A stretch of DNA of 64,000 nucleotides, from the NCBI GenBank assembly GCA_030695565.1, contig JAUYRZ010000117.1, positions 1 to 64,000 of the forward strand, read 5' to 3'. Below, in pieces: positions 20,350 to 29,507 of this stretch. Numbering within the stretch: position 1 is the stretch's first letter; the number at the start of each line of letters is the position of its first letter. The notes under the pieces were generated by a model. That model saw nothing but the letters and a program-made list of their open reading frames with translations. It had not been told where the DNA came from and did not search any database. The DNA comes from Archangium sp. Its GTDB lineage: Bacteria; Myxococcota; Myxococcia; Myxococcales; Myxococcaceae. A program made the position numbers and the translations under genes.

Positions 20350-21156
20350 ATGGCCAGCAAGGCGAAACAAGCGAAGTCCCTGACCTCGCTGGCGAAGTCG
20401 CTCGATACCCGTAAACGCGAGCCCCCCGTCCTCCCTCTCCCTCGCGGGGGAGAGGGTCGGGGAGAGGGCTTGAAGTCATCGCTGATCAGGTCGAAGCTCG
20501 AGCAGAAGCCGGTCGTTCTGCCGCCGAAACCGGCGCTGCCCCTGAGGCAGCCTGTCGCACCCGTCGCCTCCGTCCCCCGCGCCGGCGCGCTCGCGTCGAT
20601 GCAGCGTTCGCCCAGCCCGGTGCCGGCGAAGGTGCCGCTCGCCCAGAAGAAGCCCGCGGTCGCCGCTTCCACTGATCCCCGCCGCTCGTACCCGCGCGCT
20701 GAGATTCACGTGCGCGCGAAGCTGAGCCTCGCCGACGATCCCTCGCGGTACTTCGAGGCGACGTTGCCCACGCTCAACCTCTCGGTGGGTGGCATGTTTC
20801 TCGAGTCGAGCTTCTTCCTGAAGATCGGCACGAAGCTCAACGTGACCTTGCAGCTGCCTGAGAAGGGCCGCGAGGTGAAGGTGAAGGCCGAAGTGGTGCG
20901 CGTGGAGTCGAACGTGCTCGGCTCGTCGGGCTTCGCGCTGCGTTTCACCGAGTATCTCGACGGCAGCCAGGTGACCCTGGCCACGCATTTCCTCTCGCCT
21001 GTCCTCCGCGAGTTCCTCTCTCAGTACGCGAAGGAGCACCGCTTCCAGGCCAGCGCCGAATACCTCGCTCACACCGCCGACGTGCTGGCCGCGTGGGAGC
21101 TCAAGAAGGCCGAGCTGGGCGGCGACGTGTGGGATCTCTTCTCGAGCAAGGCGTAA
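20350..21156 (+). CDS. PilZ-domain c-di-GMP-binding protein
   Basis: The 268-aa protein has a low-complexity Lys/Pro/Ala-rich N-terminus (about 1-108) and a PilZ domain (about 110-215). Both c-di-GMP-binding motifs are present: RxxxR as R112-SYP-R116 and NxSxxG as N143-LSVG-G148. A palindromic repeat is inserted in frame at residues of about 26-41 (PVLPLPRGGEGRGEGL). PilZ proteins act as c-di-GMP effectors in motility or polysaccharide control. It starts 18 bases after metK and may be co-transcribed with it. Confidence 0.9.
   Translation: MASKAKQAKSLTSLAKSLDTRKREPPVLPLPRGGEGRGEGLKSSLIRSKLEQKPVVLPPKPALPLRQPVAPVASVPRAGALASMQRSPSPVPAKVPLAQKKPAVAASTDPRRSYPRAEIHVRAKLSLADDPSRYFEATLPTLNLSVGGMFLESSFFLKIGTKLNVTLQLPEKGREVKVKAEVVRVESNVLGSSGFALRFTEYLDGSQVTLATHFLSPVLREFLSQYAKEHRFQASAEYLAHTADVLAAWELKKAELGGDVWDLFSSKA
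20433..20456. repeat. CCCTCTCCC palindrome inside a coding sequence
   Basis: CCCTCTCCC (20433-20441) and GGGAGAGGG (20448-20456) lie within the PilZ gene, in the disordered linker before the PilZ domain. The G-rich tail of the repeat family follows (to about 20468). The reading frame stays open across it. Confidence 0.85.
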
Positions 21157-21177
21157 CCGACGCCACTCCCTGATTTG

Positions 21178-21346
21178 GGTCGTTGCGCCTCTGCGCGCTG
21201 TCCGCTTCGCTCCCAGCTGTCTCGCGCAGCGTTCCGCTGCTACCGGCGCAACTCCATGATCTCGGTCGTTGCCCCTCGGCCATCTGTCCGCTTCGCTCCC
21301 AGCTGTCTCGCGCAGCGTTCCGCTGCTACCGGCGCAACTCCATGAC
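21178..21346 (+). repeat. Two-copy 86-bp tandem repeat in the uppP leader
   Basis: Bases 21178-21260 and 21264-21346 are near-identical copies with a period of 86. The shared block from about 21198 through CTCCATGA is identical to 21284 onward, and differences are confined to the first 20 bases. The second copy supplies the uppP start codon (21342). The first copy carries an equivalent out-of-register ATG at 21256. Confidence 0.88.
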
Positions 21347-22163
21347 CCTCTTCGAAGCAATCGTGTTGGGCATCGTGCAGGGACTCACCGAGTTTCTGCC
21401 CATCTCATCCACCGCGCACTTGCGCATCGTGCCGGCGTTGCTGGGCTGGGATGATCCGGGCGCGGCCTACTCCGCGGTCATTCAACTGGGCACCGTGGTG
21501 GCCGTGCTGGCGTACTTCTGGAAAGACATCATCAAGCTCACCCGGGCCTTCGTGCGCGGCCTGGTCGATCGCAAACCCTTCGGCACGGAAGACTCGCGGC
21601 TCGCCTGGTTCGTGGGGCTGGGCACCATTCCCATCTCCATCATGGGGCTGCTCTTCAAGTCGGCGATCAAGACCTCGCTGCGTTCGCTCTACGTGATCTC
21701 CGCGTCGCTGATCATCCTGGCCATCGTGTTGTTCGTGGTGGAGCGCTTCGCCTCGCACAAACGCACCATCTCGGACCTCACGCTCAAAGACGGGATCATC
21801 GTCGGCCTCTGGCAGGCGCTGGCGCTCATCCCCGGCAGCAGCCGCAGCGGCACCACCATCACCGGCGCTTTGTCCCTGGGCCTGCGGCGCGAAGATGCCG
21901 CGCGCTACTCGTTTCTGCTCTCGATCCCCGCCACCACGTTGGCCGGACTGGTCGAGCTGAAAGACCTGCTCGAGGCCACCACGCGCCCCAGCACCTCGGC
22001 CATGGTGGTGGGCACGGTGGTGTCGTTTCTGGCGGGCATCGCCGCGATCTCGGGCCTGCTGCGGTTCTTGAAGAACCGCTCGATGCTGGTCTTCGTGATC
22101 TACCGGATCGTGCTCGGCGTCGCGTTGCTGGGCCTGCTGAGCGCCGGCGTGCTGCACGCGTGA
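21342..22163 (+). CDS. uppP: Undecaprenyl-diphosphate phosphatase
   Basis: UppP/BacA recycles undecaprenyl pyrophosphate to undecaprenyl phosphate, the carrier for peptidoglycan and glycan export, at the inner membrane. The 273-aa protein has the two family signatures: GLTEFLPISSTAHL near the N-terminus and PGSSRSGTTITGAL around residue 165. Several membrane helices are visible. ATG 21342 is chosen because homology begins there (MTLFEAIVLGIVQG). Its leader is the 86-bp tandem repeat. Confidence 0.96.
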   Translation: MTLFEAIVLGIVQGLTEFLPISSTAHLRIVPALLGWDDPGAAYSAVIQLGTVVAVLAYFWKDIIKLTRAFVRGLVDRKPFGTEDSRLAWFVGLGTIPISIMGLLFKSAIKTSLRSLYVISASLIILAIVLFVVERFASHKRTISDLTLKDGIIVGLWQALALIPGSSRSGTTITGALSLGLRREDAARYSFLLSIPATTLAGLVELKDLLEATTRPSTSAMVVGTVVSFLAGIAAISGLLRFLKNRSMLVFVIYRIVLGVALLGLLSAGVLHA

Positions 22164-22201
22164 TCGCCCGGCGCGGGGCAGGGCGTTAGATTGGAGCGCG
22201 C

Positions 22202-22789
22202 ATGACGGCCCTCCTCCCCGATACCGCAGGCCCGCAGTTCTTCGGCCGGCTCAAGGAACATCTTCACCGCTCGCCTTCGAAGACCTTCGAAGCGCCAGGC
22301 CTGGTGCTCAAAGAAGCCGCGGTGCTCGCGCCGCTCTTCTGGCGTGGAGGGGAACCCTGGGCCTACCTGACGCGTCGCCCGATGACGCTGCGCAAGCACC
22401 CGGGCCAGATCTCCTTTCCCGGTGGAGGCCGTGAGCCCGCCGACGTGACACCGCTGCACACGGCCTTGCGCGAGACCCACGAAGAGCTGGGCATCGCTCC
22501 CGAGCAGGTCGAGGTGCTGGGCCTGCTGGGCGCCATGCCCACCATCACCTCGTTCTGGGTCACCCCTTTCGTGGGGGTCATCGCCGAAGACGTGAAGCTC
22601 GACCCCAACCCGGGCGAAATCGACGAGGTCATCGCTGCCCCGCTGTGGCGCTTGCGCAAGGAGAAGCGACACCTCTTCCAGGCCGACCGCGAGGTCTTCG
22701 TGTGGGACGACGCTCGGCACGTGGTGTGGGGCGCGACCTGGCGCATGCTCAGCCAGCTGCTCGAACACGTCGAGGCGATCGGTCGCTGA
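22202..22789 (+). CDS. Nudix CoA pyrophosphatase
   Basis: The 195-aa protein carries the coenzyme-A pyrophosphatase (NudL-type) signature LRKHPGQISFPGGG followed by the Nudix helix ALRETHEELGI (about 62-100). These enzymes hydrolyse CoA and acyl-CoAs to 3',5'-ADP and phosphopantetheine derivatives. It follows uppP by 38 bases in the same direction. Confidence 0.9.
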   Translation: MTALLPDTAGPQFFGRLKEHLHRSPSKTFEAPGLVLKEAAVLAPLFWRGGEPWAYLTRRPMTLRKHPGQISFPGGGREPADVTPLHTALRETHEELGIAPEQVEVLGLLGAMPTITSFWVTPFVGVIAEDVKLDPNPGEIDEVIAAPLWRLRKEKRHLFQADREVFVWDDARHVVWGATWRMLSQLLEHVEAIGR

Positions 22790-22821
22790 CGTTCGCGGGC
22801 GCGATGTGGTGAAGTCTGCCG

Positions 22822-25404
22822 ATGCGTCACGCAGTCCTGGTTGCAGAACTCGAGGCCTGCATCGGCGACAACGCGGTGCGGGTGGTGTTGCTCACCGGCT
22901 CTCGCGGCTCTGGCATCTCCACCGCGCTCTCCTCGTTCGCCGAAGAGGTGCGCGGGTGGGGGCATCGCGCTGACGTGATCGACGCCGAGCGGGTGGGCGT
23001 GCAGCCCGGCGGTGCGGTCGACGCGTTGTTGCGCGCGCGGCTGGGCATCGGCCCTTCGATTCGGGGCAACGAGCTGCTCGAGGCGCTCGACACCGCGGCG
23101 CCGGGCCTCGAGCCGCTCGCCCGCGAGTTCCTCTCCTTCGCGATGGGCTTTTCCCGCGACGATTTTCAGACCGCCCGCCTCGATCCGAAGAGCCGCTGGG
23201 AAGGGGCGCTCGCCGAGGTCGGCCGCTGGCTGGCCGCGCGCAGCGGCACCTGGGCCTGGGTGCTCGACGATTCGCTCCTGGTCGACGAAGAGTCGCTCTT
23301 GCTGGTGGAGCGGCTGGCGCGCGGCGCTCAGACGCCGGGCCTGGTGGTGCTCACCGCGCGTGATGACGAGCGGCAGCTGCTCGAGCAGCGCATCAAGGGC
23401 ATTCGTGCGAGCGGCAGGCTGCGTGAGCTGGTGCTGCCTTCGTTCACCTCCGACGAGCTGGCCCTCACCTTTCCCACCACGGTCGCCGCGGCGCGTGGGG
23501 TCGCGCTCACCGCGAAGCTGCTCCAGCTGCATGGGCGCGAAGGCGGTTTGCCCATCACCACCGACGCGTTGGTGCGTGAGCTCATCGCGATCCTTCCGGC
23601 GCCGCAGCTGACGGTCATCTCCCTGCTGGGTGTGGTGGGGGGCCGGCTTCCCTTGATGGCGCTCGACGCCGCGCTCGGCTCGCCGCAGCTGGCCGCCGTG
23701 GAGACCCTCGAGGCGAAGATGTTCCTCCGCCGGGGGCCGACGCAGCGGTGCGGCGGGGCTGAAGAAGTGTGGCTGCGGTTTCCAGCGCTCGCACCGAAGG
23801 CAGACGACGCTTCTTCGCGTCAGTGGATCGCCGCGGTGGGCGCGTGGGCCGAACGGCAATTGTGGGGCGAGACGCGCAACGACGCGCTCCGGCTGGTGGC
23901 CCTTCCGCACGTGATTCGGGCTGCCGACGCGGCGAAAGACTTCACCCGGGCCAGCCTCGCGTGGGAGCTCTCGGCCCGCACCGGCGGTGGTGCGGTGGCG
24001 TGGCGCAAAGCAGAACAAGGCGCCAGTGGCGTGCGGCGCCTGGTGCTCGCCCGGCTGCTGGCCGAAGAAGAGCTCTTTCGCGGCGACGTGCAGAAGTCGT
24101 CGGCCACTGCCCTCTCGGCCTCTCGCCTCGCGCTCACGCCCGGGGCTGCCATCCCCGAGGTCTGGCACGAAGCGACCCTGCAAGGCGTGGAGGACGAGCT
24201 CGAGCGGTGGGACCGGCTGACCTACGAAGAAGCGCAGATCGCCCTCGACCTCGCCCGCGCGGAGGCCATTGCGCAGTTGGGTCAAGCCACCGAGACGAGG
24301 CGGGCCTTCGAAGCGGTCGATGCCCGCCTGCAGAAGAGCAAGGCTTCGCCGGTGACCGGCGCGTTGTTCCTGCGCATGGCCAGGACGTGGGTGTGGTTCG
24401 CCGCCGAGGTGCTGGCCGACGGGCCGCTCGCGCGCCGCATCTGCGACACCATTCGCGAGCGCGTTCCTCCCGACGTGCTGCAGGCCAGCTTTCACGCGAG
24501 CGCGTATCTTCGGGCAGAGCAGGTCGCGCACTCCCGCGGCGGAGATCCGCTGCGCGCGCGGGCGATGGCCGACGAGCTGATCGAGCTGTCGAAGGCGCGT
24601 GGTGATCAACGCGAAGAATGCATCGCGTGGAATTCGCGGGCGCTGCTGCACCTGCGCGATGGAGATCTCCGCCTCGCGCGCCTGGGCTTCGAGCGCAGCC
24701 TCGACCTCGCCCGGGCCATCGGGTTTCGAAGGCGAGAAGCGGTGGCCTTGCACAACCTGGGGCTCACCCAGGCCTACGCCGGAGAGTTCGGCGCGTCAGT
24801 GGCCTGCCAGGAGCGCTACGTGCTGCTCTCGGAGCAGATCGGCAACTTCGTGGCGCGCGCGTACGGCCCGGCGGCGTTGGCGCTCGTCTACGTGCAGCAG
24901 CTCGACGTGCAGAAGGCCGAGCTCAACCTCGCCCGGGCGCGGCGCTCGGCGGAGGAGAACGGCTGGCCTGGCCTCATCGCGTGGACGCGGCACCTGTCGG
25001 GTGTGCTCAAGCTGCTCAAGCACCTCGAGAAACGCGACACGCTGTTGCTGAGCCTCGCGCGCTCCGACTTCCTCGCGAGCCTCGACCTGCTCGAAGACCG
25101 CAAGGGCACCTGGTCGGAAGAGCTCGATCCGGCGGAGGCCGCGGCGTTCCTCGCGTTGACCTGGTTCTGTGCGGGCAACGTGGCGCAGGCCAACGCGGCG
25201 CTCCCGCGGGCGGAGAAGTTCGAGCACGGCAGCGCGGCCTCGAAGTACGTGGTCGCCGCCTTGCGCGACGTGCTGGCGGGCCGGCCGCCGGCGGCGAGCG
25301 TGGCGTGGTTCGAAGCCAATGGTCACGGACGCTCGATGGAGCTCTGGCAACGAATCGCGATGGCCCTGGGCGTGCCCGTGCTGGCCGACGAGCCCTCCCT
25401 CTGA
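22822..25404 (+). CDS. Large AAA-like/TPR protein with degenerate P-loop
   Basis: The 860-aa protein has an N-terminal NTPase-like region. GSRGSGIST (about 26-34) is in the Walker A position, but Ile32 replaces the invariant Lys. A Walker B-like TWAWVLDDSLLVDEE lies near 150. The remainder is helical tandem repeats of TPR type (about 370-800). The architecture recalls MalT/LAL regulators or AAA_16 proteins, but no DNA-binding domain is visible. It may be a scaffold or sensor that binds nucleotide weakly, if at all. Confidence 0.75.
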   Translation: MRHAVLVAELEACIGDNAVRVVLLTGSRGSGISTALSSFAEEVRGWGHRADVIDAERVGVQPGGAVDALLRARLGIGPSIRGNELLEALDTAAPGLEPLAREFLSFAMGFSRDDFQTARLDPKSRWEGALAEVGRWLAARSGTWAWVLDDSLLVDEESLLLVERLARGAQTPGLVVLTARDDERQLLEQRIKGIRASGRLRELVLPSFTSDELALTFPTTVAAARGVALTAKLLQLHGREGGLPITTDALVRELIAILPAPQLTVISLLGVVGGRLPLMALDAALGSPQLAAVETLEAKMFLRRGPTQRCGGAEEVWLRFPALAPKADDASSRQWIAAVGAWAERQLWGETRNDALRLVALPHVIRAADAAKDFTRASLAWELSARTGGGAVAWRKAEQGASGVRRLVLARLLAEEELFRGDVQKSSATALSASRLALTPGAAIPEVWHEATLQGVEDELERWDRLTYEEAQIALDLARAEAIAQLGQATETRRAFEAVDARLQKSKASPVTGALFLRMARTWVWFAAEVLADGPLARRICDTIRERVPPDVLQASFHASAYLRAEQVAHSRGGDPLRARAMADELIELSKARGDQREECIAWNSRALLHLRDGDLRLARLGFERSLDLARAIGFRRREAVALHNLGLTQAYAGEFGASVACQERYVLLSEQIGNFVARAYGPAALALVYVQQLDVQKAELNLARARRSAEENGWPGLIAWTRHLSGVLKLLKHLEKRDTLLLSLARSDFLASLDLLEDRKGTWSEELDPAEAAAFLALTWFCAGNVAQANAALPRAEKFEHGSAASKYVVAALRDVLAGRPPAASVAWFEANGHGRSMELWQRIAMALGVPVLADEPSL

Positions 25405-25446
25405 GCGGTCGGGGTGAGGGCCTTTCGAGCTAGTCTCTGCCCCGAA

Positions 25447-26820
25447 ATGAACGACTTCGATCTGGTGGTCATCGGTGGCGGCGCCGCAGGCGAAAAAGGA
25501 GCCGTTCAAGCTGCCTTCTTCGGCAAGAAGGTCGCGCTGATCGAAAAGGAGCCGGTGCTCGGCGGGGCGATGGTGAACACGGGCACGCTCCCCTCCAAGA
25601 CCCTGCGAGAAACCGCGCTCTACCTCTCCGGCTTCCGGCAACGCGGCCTGCACGGCGTGAACATGGCGTTGGGCCGCGCCGCACAGGTCGACGAGTTCCT
25701 CTACCGGCTCGATCGCGTGGTGGCCTCCGAACACGAGCGCATGAACGCCAACCTGAAGAAGCACGGCGTGACGGTCTTCCATGGCGCTGCATCCTTCGTC
25801 GACCCGCACACGCTGCAGGTGGGCGAACAACGCGTCTCGGGCCGTCACATCCTGATCGCCACGGGCAGCCGCCCGCACCGGCCCTCGGGGTTCCCCTTCG
25901 AGCACCCGCACGTCTACGACTCAGACGAGATCGTGCGAGTGCACTCGTTGCCCTCGACGATGGCCGTGGTGGGCGGCGGGGTGATCGGCTGCGAGTACGC
26001 GTGTCTCTTCGCGGCGCTGGGTACGAAGGTGACGGTGATCGACTCGAAGCCCACGGTGCTCGGCTTTCTCGACACGGAAGTGGTGGGCTGGTTGCTCGAG
26101 CGCATGCGTGGCCTGGGCATCGAGTTCAGGCTCGAGGCGCAGGTGGCCCAGTGCGAGCCGTCGACCGGCAACGTGCGGCTGTGCCTGGATCGCGGCGAAC
26201 CACTCGAGGTCGACCTCGCGCTCATCTGCGCGGGGAGAAGCGCGAACACCGACGCGCTCGGGCTCGCTCACGCAGGCATCACCCCGGGCAAGCGGGGCGT
26301 CATCGAGGTCGACGCGCGGTTCCGAACGCAGGTGCCGCACATCGCTGCGGTGGGTGACGTGATCGGCTTTCCGTCACTCGCCTCGACGTCGATGGAGCAG
26401 GCCCGCGTGGCCGTCGTCGACTTCTTCGACCTCAAGTACAAGACGCGCGTCGCGCCGTTGTTTCCCTACGGTATCTACACGATCCCCGAAGTGTCGATGT
26501 GCGGTGAGACCGAGGAGTCGCTGCAGAAGAGCGGCGTGGCGTACGTGAAGGGCGTGGCCAACCTCGGCGAGAACGCGCGCGGGTTGATGATCGGCGAGAC
26601 GGGGCACCTGAAGCTGCTCTACCGCCGGGAAGACATGAAGCTGCTCGGCGTGCACTGCGTCGCGGAAGGCGCGACGGAGCTCATCCACATCGGGCTGACC
26701 GCGATGCTCGCGGGCGCCGGGGCCGATCTCTTCATCGAGGCGTGCTTCAACTACCCGACGCTCAGTGAAGCGTACAAGTACGCCACCTACGACGCGCTGG
26801 GCCGAAGGAGCCGGTCATGA
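25447..26820 (+). CDS. sthA: Soluble pyridine nucleotide transhydrogenase
   Basis: SthA interconverts NADH and NADPH in the cytoplasm. The 457-aa protein has the FAD-binding GGGAAGEKGAVQAAFFGKK at the N-terminus. GTLPSKTLRE stands in place of the redox-active disulfide of lipoamide dehydrogenase, which is the hallmark of SthA. An NAD(P) site VVGGGVIGCEYACLFAALG (about 176) and the FAD segment AVGDVIGFPSLAS (about 305) follow. ATG 25447 is chosen from homology. Its stop overlaps the next start (ATGA). Confidence 0.94.
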   Translation: MNDFDLVVIGGGAAGEKGAVQAAFFGKKVALIEKEPVLGGAMVNTGTLPSKTLRETALYLSGFRQRGLHGVNMALGRAAQVDEFLYRLDRVVASEHERMNANLKKHGVTVFHGAASFVDPHTLQVGEQRVSGRHILIATGSRPHRPSGFPFEHPHVYDSDEIVRVHSLPSTMAVVGGGVIGCEYACLFAALGTKVTVIDSKPTVLGFLDTEVVGWLLERMRGLGIEFRLEAQVAQCEPSTGNVRLCLDRGEPLEVDLALICAGRSANTDALGLAHAGITPGKRGVIEVDARFRTQVPHIAAVGDVIGFPSLASTSMEQARVAVVDFFDLKYKTRVAPLFPYGIYTIPEVSMCGETEESLQKSGVAYVKGVANLGENARGLMIGETGHLKLLYRREDMKLLGVHCVAEGATELIHIGLTAMLAGAGADLFIEACFNYPTLSEAYKYATYDALGRRSRS

Positions 26821-27338
26821 GCTGGAACCAGGATCTCTTCAAACGCACGCTCGACTTCGCGGCGAAGGCGCACGGCACGCAGCAGGTTCCGGGCAGTGGT
26901 TTTCCGTACGTGGTGCACCTGGTGAAGGTGGCCACCGAGGTGCTGCGCGTGGCCGATGGCACCTTCGACCTCGACTTCGCGATGCAGTGCGCGTTGCTGC
27001 ACGACAGCGTGGAAGACGCCGGCGTGGCGGTGGTCACGCTGCGCCAGGCGTTCGGAGATCGTGTGGCTGAGGGTGTGAGCGCGCTGACCAAGGACGACGC
27101 GCTGCCGAAAGCAGAGCGCATGGCGGACAGCTTGAGGCGCGTTCGCGGGCAGCCGAAGGAGGTGTGGTTGGTGAAGCTCGCCGATCGCATCACCAACCTG
27201 GAGCCGGCGCCTGCGCACTGGAGCGCTGAGAAGAGGGCAGGGTACCGCGTGGAAGCACAGGCCATTGCCGACGCGCTCGGTGAATCGAACGCCGCGTTGG
27301 CCGCGAGAATCCGAGAGAAGATCGCCAGCTACACGTAG
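26817..27338 (+). CDS. HD-domain (p)ppGpp hydrolase-like (Mesh1-type) protein
   Basis: The 173-aa protein matches small alarmone hydrolases. Metal-binding His34 (VVHLVKVA) and His62-Asp63 (ALLHDSVEDAG) are present. The ED pair at 66-67 and a later Asp in LVKLADRITNLE complete the site. There is no synthetase domain, so it should only hydrolyse. Mesh1 proteins remove the 3' pyrophosphate of ppGpp, and animal Mesh1 also dephosphorylates NADPH. That activity is striking because the gene is translationally coupled to sthA, which governs the NADPH pool. Confidence 0.85.
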   Translation: MSWNQDLFKRTLDFAAKAHGTQQVPGSGFPYVVHLVKVATEVLRVADGTFDLDFAMQCALLHDSVEDAGVAVVTLRQAFGDRVAEGVSALTKDDALPKAERMADSLRRVRGQPKEVWLVKLADRITNLEPAPAHWSAEKRAGYRVEAQAIADALGESNAALAARIREKIASYT

Positions 27339-27393
27339 AACTGCACAACCCCAGACCACACCAACACCAACGCCAACGTCGGGGAGTGGGCTG

Positions 27394-28011
27394 TCAGAGC
27401 AGTCGAAACCGGTACACGTATTCAAAGCCGCTCTGCACTGCTGCCCCCAGGTGCGTTGCGGGCCTGAACTGCGCGCGCATCAACGCGCTCCGAGCCGCGG
27501 CCCCCAGACCCGATCCCGGCTCCTCGAGAACCTCGACGCTGATCACCTGCCCACGCTCATCGAGCTTCACCCACAGCCGCACCACCCCCTCGACATCATC
27601 CGCGCGAGCCGTCTCCGGGTAAGTGATGCGAGGCATCACCAGCAACTCCGCCGGAGAATCAGGAGGCGCAGCCGGAGGACCCTCTTCTCCACCAACGTCC
27701 GCGTCATCATCCCCCCCAGGCTGACGCCCGACCTGCACTTCACCGACCTCGGCGACGGCGACGGCGACGGCAAGGGCAACCGGAGCCGGAGCCGCAAGCA
27801 CCACCGGACCACGCCGCCGCGAGCTCGCCTTCCGCTGCTCCACCACCGGAGTCCGCCGCGCCTCCACCGGACGAACGAACGGCCTCAGCTCCATCTCGAT
27901 CGGCACGCGGACCACCTCCACGCGCTTCACCGGTTCGCCCCACATCGACCACACGAACACCGCATGCACGCCGCCCGAAACGATCAACGCCCCAGCCCGG
28001 GTCATCCACAT
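27394..28011 (-). CDS. TonB-family energy transducer
   Basis: The 205-aa protein has one N-terminal membrane helix (about 7-24), a charged and Ala/Val-rich periplasmic linker, and the TonB C-terminal domain (about 125-205). That domain contains PRITYPETARADDVEGVV, GQVISVEVLEEPG and AARSALMRAQFRPAT. It would couple proton motive force from ExbB/ExbD to outer-membrane receptors. No exbB, exbD or receptor gene is adjacent. Confidence 0.88.
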   Translation of the reverse strand: MWMTRAGALIVSGGVHAVFVWSMWGEPVKRVEVVRVPIEMELRPFVRPVEARRTPVVEQRKASSRRRGPVVLAAPAPVALAVAVAVAEVGEVQVGRQPGGDDDADVGGEEGPPAAPPDSPAELLVMPRITYPETARADDVEGVVRLWVKLDERGQVISVEVLEEPGSGLGAAARSALMRAQFRPATHLGAAVQSGFEYVYRFRLL

Positions 28012-28211
28012 GCCGCCACCCTAATTGCCCTCAAATTGCAAATGCAAGCCGATGCTCATGACGGCTGAGGGCCGCTTGGGCGACGGCTCGGTCTGGGCGT
28101 CAGGGCACGGGCAACTTCGAGAAGTTGCAAGCCTTCGTGGCGGCCCATCCAGACTTCGGGGTGCGGGTCGGTCACCAGCACGGACTGACCTTGAAGTAGC
28201 TTCCGCTGGCG

Positions 28212-29405
28212 ATGCTCGGCAGTCGAAGGTTCCCCAGATACCCGGTCAATCTCAGGCTCCGCCTGCAGTTCCCCACGGGCGAGCTGGAGACGACGACCGA
28301 TGAAGTCTCGATGGCCGGCTTCAGTGCGCCGTGCGCCGATCTGCCCGAGGTCGGCACCAGCTTCGGCTTCGTGGTGCACCTGCCCGACGGCACCCTGGTC
28401 ACCGGCACGGCCTGCGCGATGCGGCTGGCGCCCGAAGGTTCGGCCGGTTTCTCGTGCGAGTTTTCACCGGCGCAGCAGCCCCTCTGGGCCGCCTTCGTCA
28501 ATCAGGAGAAAGGCAGCGGAGGCGTGTGGCGCATGATCGGCCGCTACGCCACCAGCGCCGGGGAAGATCAAGAAGCCGCGCGTTCGATTCTCGAGAAGGG
28601 CCCGCTGGGCATTCTCTTCCGCCGCATCGGGGGCGAGAAGCCGGGCACCGAAGCGCCGGGCGTGATGCGGCTGCACATGGTGGGCGAGAACGGTGAGGCC
28701 TACCGCATCGCGTTCGAGAAACACCCGAGCGAGCCGCCGGAGGCTTCCGCCTTCGCGAACGCTGCGCCCAAGGTGCTGGAGTTCGCCAGGAGAGCCGTGT
28801 CGCGGGTGCTCACCCAGGAAGTGTTCCTCAAGCGTGCGCCGCACGCCGCGGTCGAATCGTTGCGCCTGGTGGAGATGGTGAAGGGTGGCTTCGGCTACGT
28901 CGCGCAGCAGCCCGGTGGAAAGCTGGGCCTGATGGGTTTGCACGGCAGCGAGCTCATCGGTATCGAGGTCGATGGAAAGCGCGTCTTTCCGTTCTTCGAA
29001 CCCGACGAGCTCGATCGCATCGCGTGCGACACCTTCCGCGTGGCCGACGATGCCGTGAAGGAAGCGCCCGCCGCGCCGGCGTTGCTGAGCGAGGAGCGGT
29101 TCTCGGCGCGGTACGAGCACAAGAAGCTCGACAGTCAGAACCGGGCCGGGTGCACGCCCAAGCAGCTGAGTGACGCGATGGACGCGAGCCAGCGGGTGCA
29201 GACGCGCACCTACGGCACACGCACGTTGCGGCTCTTCCCTGATCTCTGGCTCGAGGTGCTGCGTGCCGGTTGGCCCGTGCCCGCGCGCGGGTTCGCGATG
29301 GAAGATGGCAAAGCGCTCTGCGTGTTCGTGCTGGTCGGCGCCGACGCGCCCCGAGTGGTTCGGCTCGAAGGCGGCGACACCGTCTTCATCATCCGCGATC
29401 GTTGA
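28212..29405 (+). CDS. PilZ-like protein with long C-terminal extension
   Basis: The 397-aa protein starts with SRRFPRYPVNLRLRL, giving an RxxxR motif (R5-R9), and TTDEVSMAGFSAPC, a D/NxSxxG-like motif in which Glu or Asp is displaced. This is an atypical PilZ domain (about 1-105). The remaining 290 residues form an unrecognised alpha/beta region. A c-di-GMP effector role is likely, but binding is less certain than for the PilZ protein at 20.4 kb. Confidence 0.78.
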   Translation: MLGSRRFPRYPVNLRLRLQFPTGELETTTDEVSMAGFSAPCADLPEVGTSFGFVVHLPDGTLVTGTACAMRLAPEGSAGFSCEFSPAQQPLWAAFVNQEKGSGGVWRMIGRYATSAGEDQEAARSILEKGPLGILFRRIGGEKPGTEAPGVMRLHMVGENGEAYRIAFEKHPSEPPEASAFANAAPKVLEFARRAVSRVLTQEVFLKRAPHAAVESLRLVEMVKGGFGYVAQQPGGKLGLMGLHGSELIGIEVDGKRVFPFFEPDELDRIACDTFRVADDAVKEAPAAPALLSEERFSARYEHKKLDSQNRAGCTPKQLSDAMDASQRVQTRTYGTRTLRLFPDLWLEVLRAGWPVPARGFAMEDGKALCVFVLVGADAPRVVRLEGGDTVFIIRDR

Positions 29406-29413
29406 CCTCTCTT

Positions 29414-29450
29414 TCCCTCCCCCGCTGGGAGAGGGGCAGGGTGGGGGCCT
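29414..29450. repeat. Single CCCTCCCCC/GGGAGAGGGG palindrome
   Basis: A variant of the dispersed palindrome, with its G-rich tail, lies just past the PilZ stop and about 60 bases before the decarboxylase start. It may terminate the upstream transcript. Confidence 0.65.
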
Positions 29451-29507
29451 CACTTCGACGAAAGATTTGCGCGTGCGCCCGCTTCATCGCGGTCAGATAG
29501 TGCCGCC

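Noticed and set aside
22363-24753. Very long minus-strand open frame over the Nudix and AAA/TPR genes
   Set aside because: It spans two well-supported plus-strand genes, and its product has no domain and a composition typical of antisense frames.
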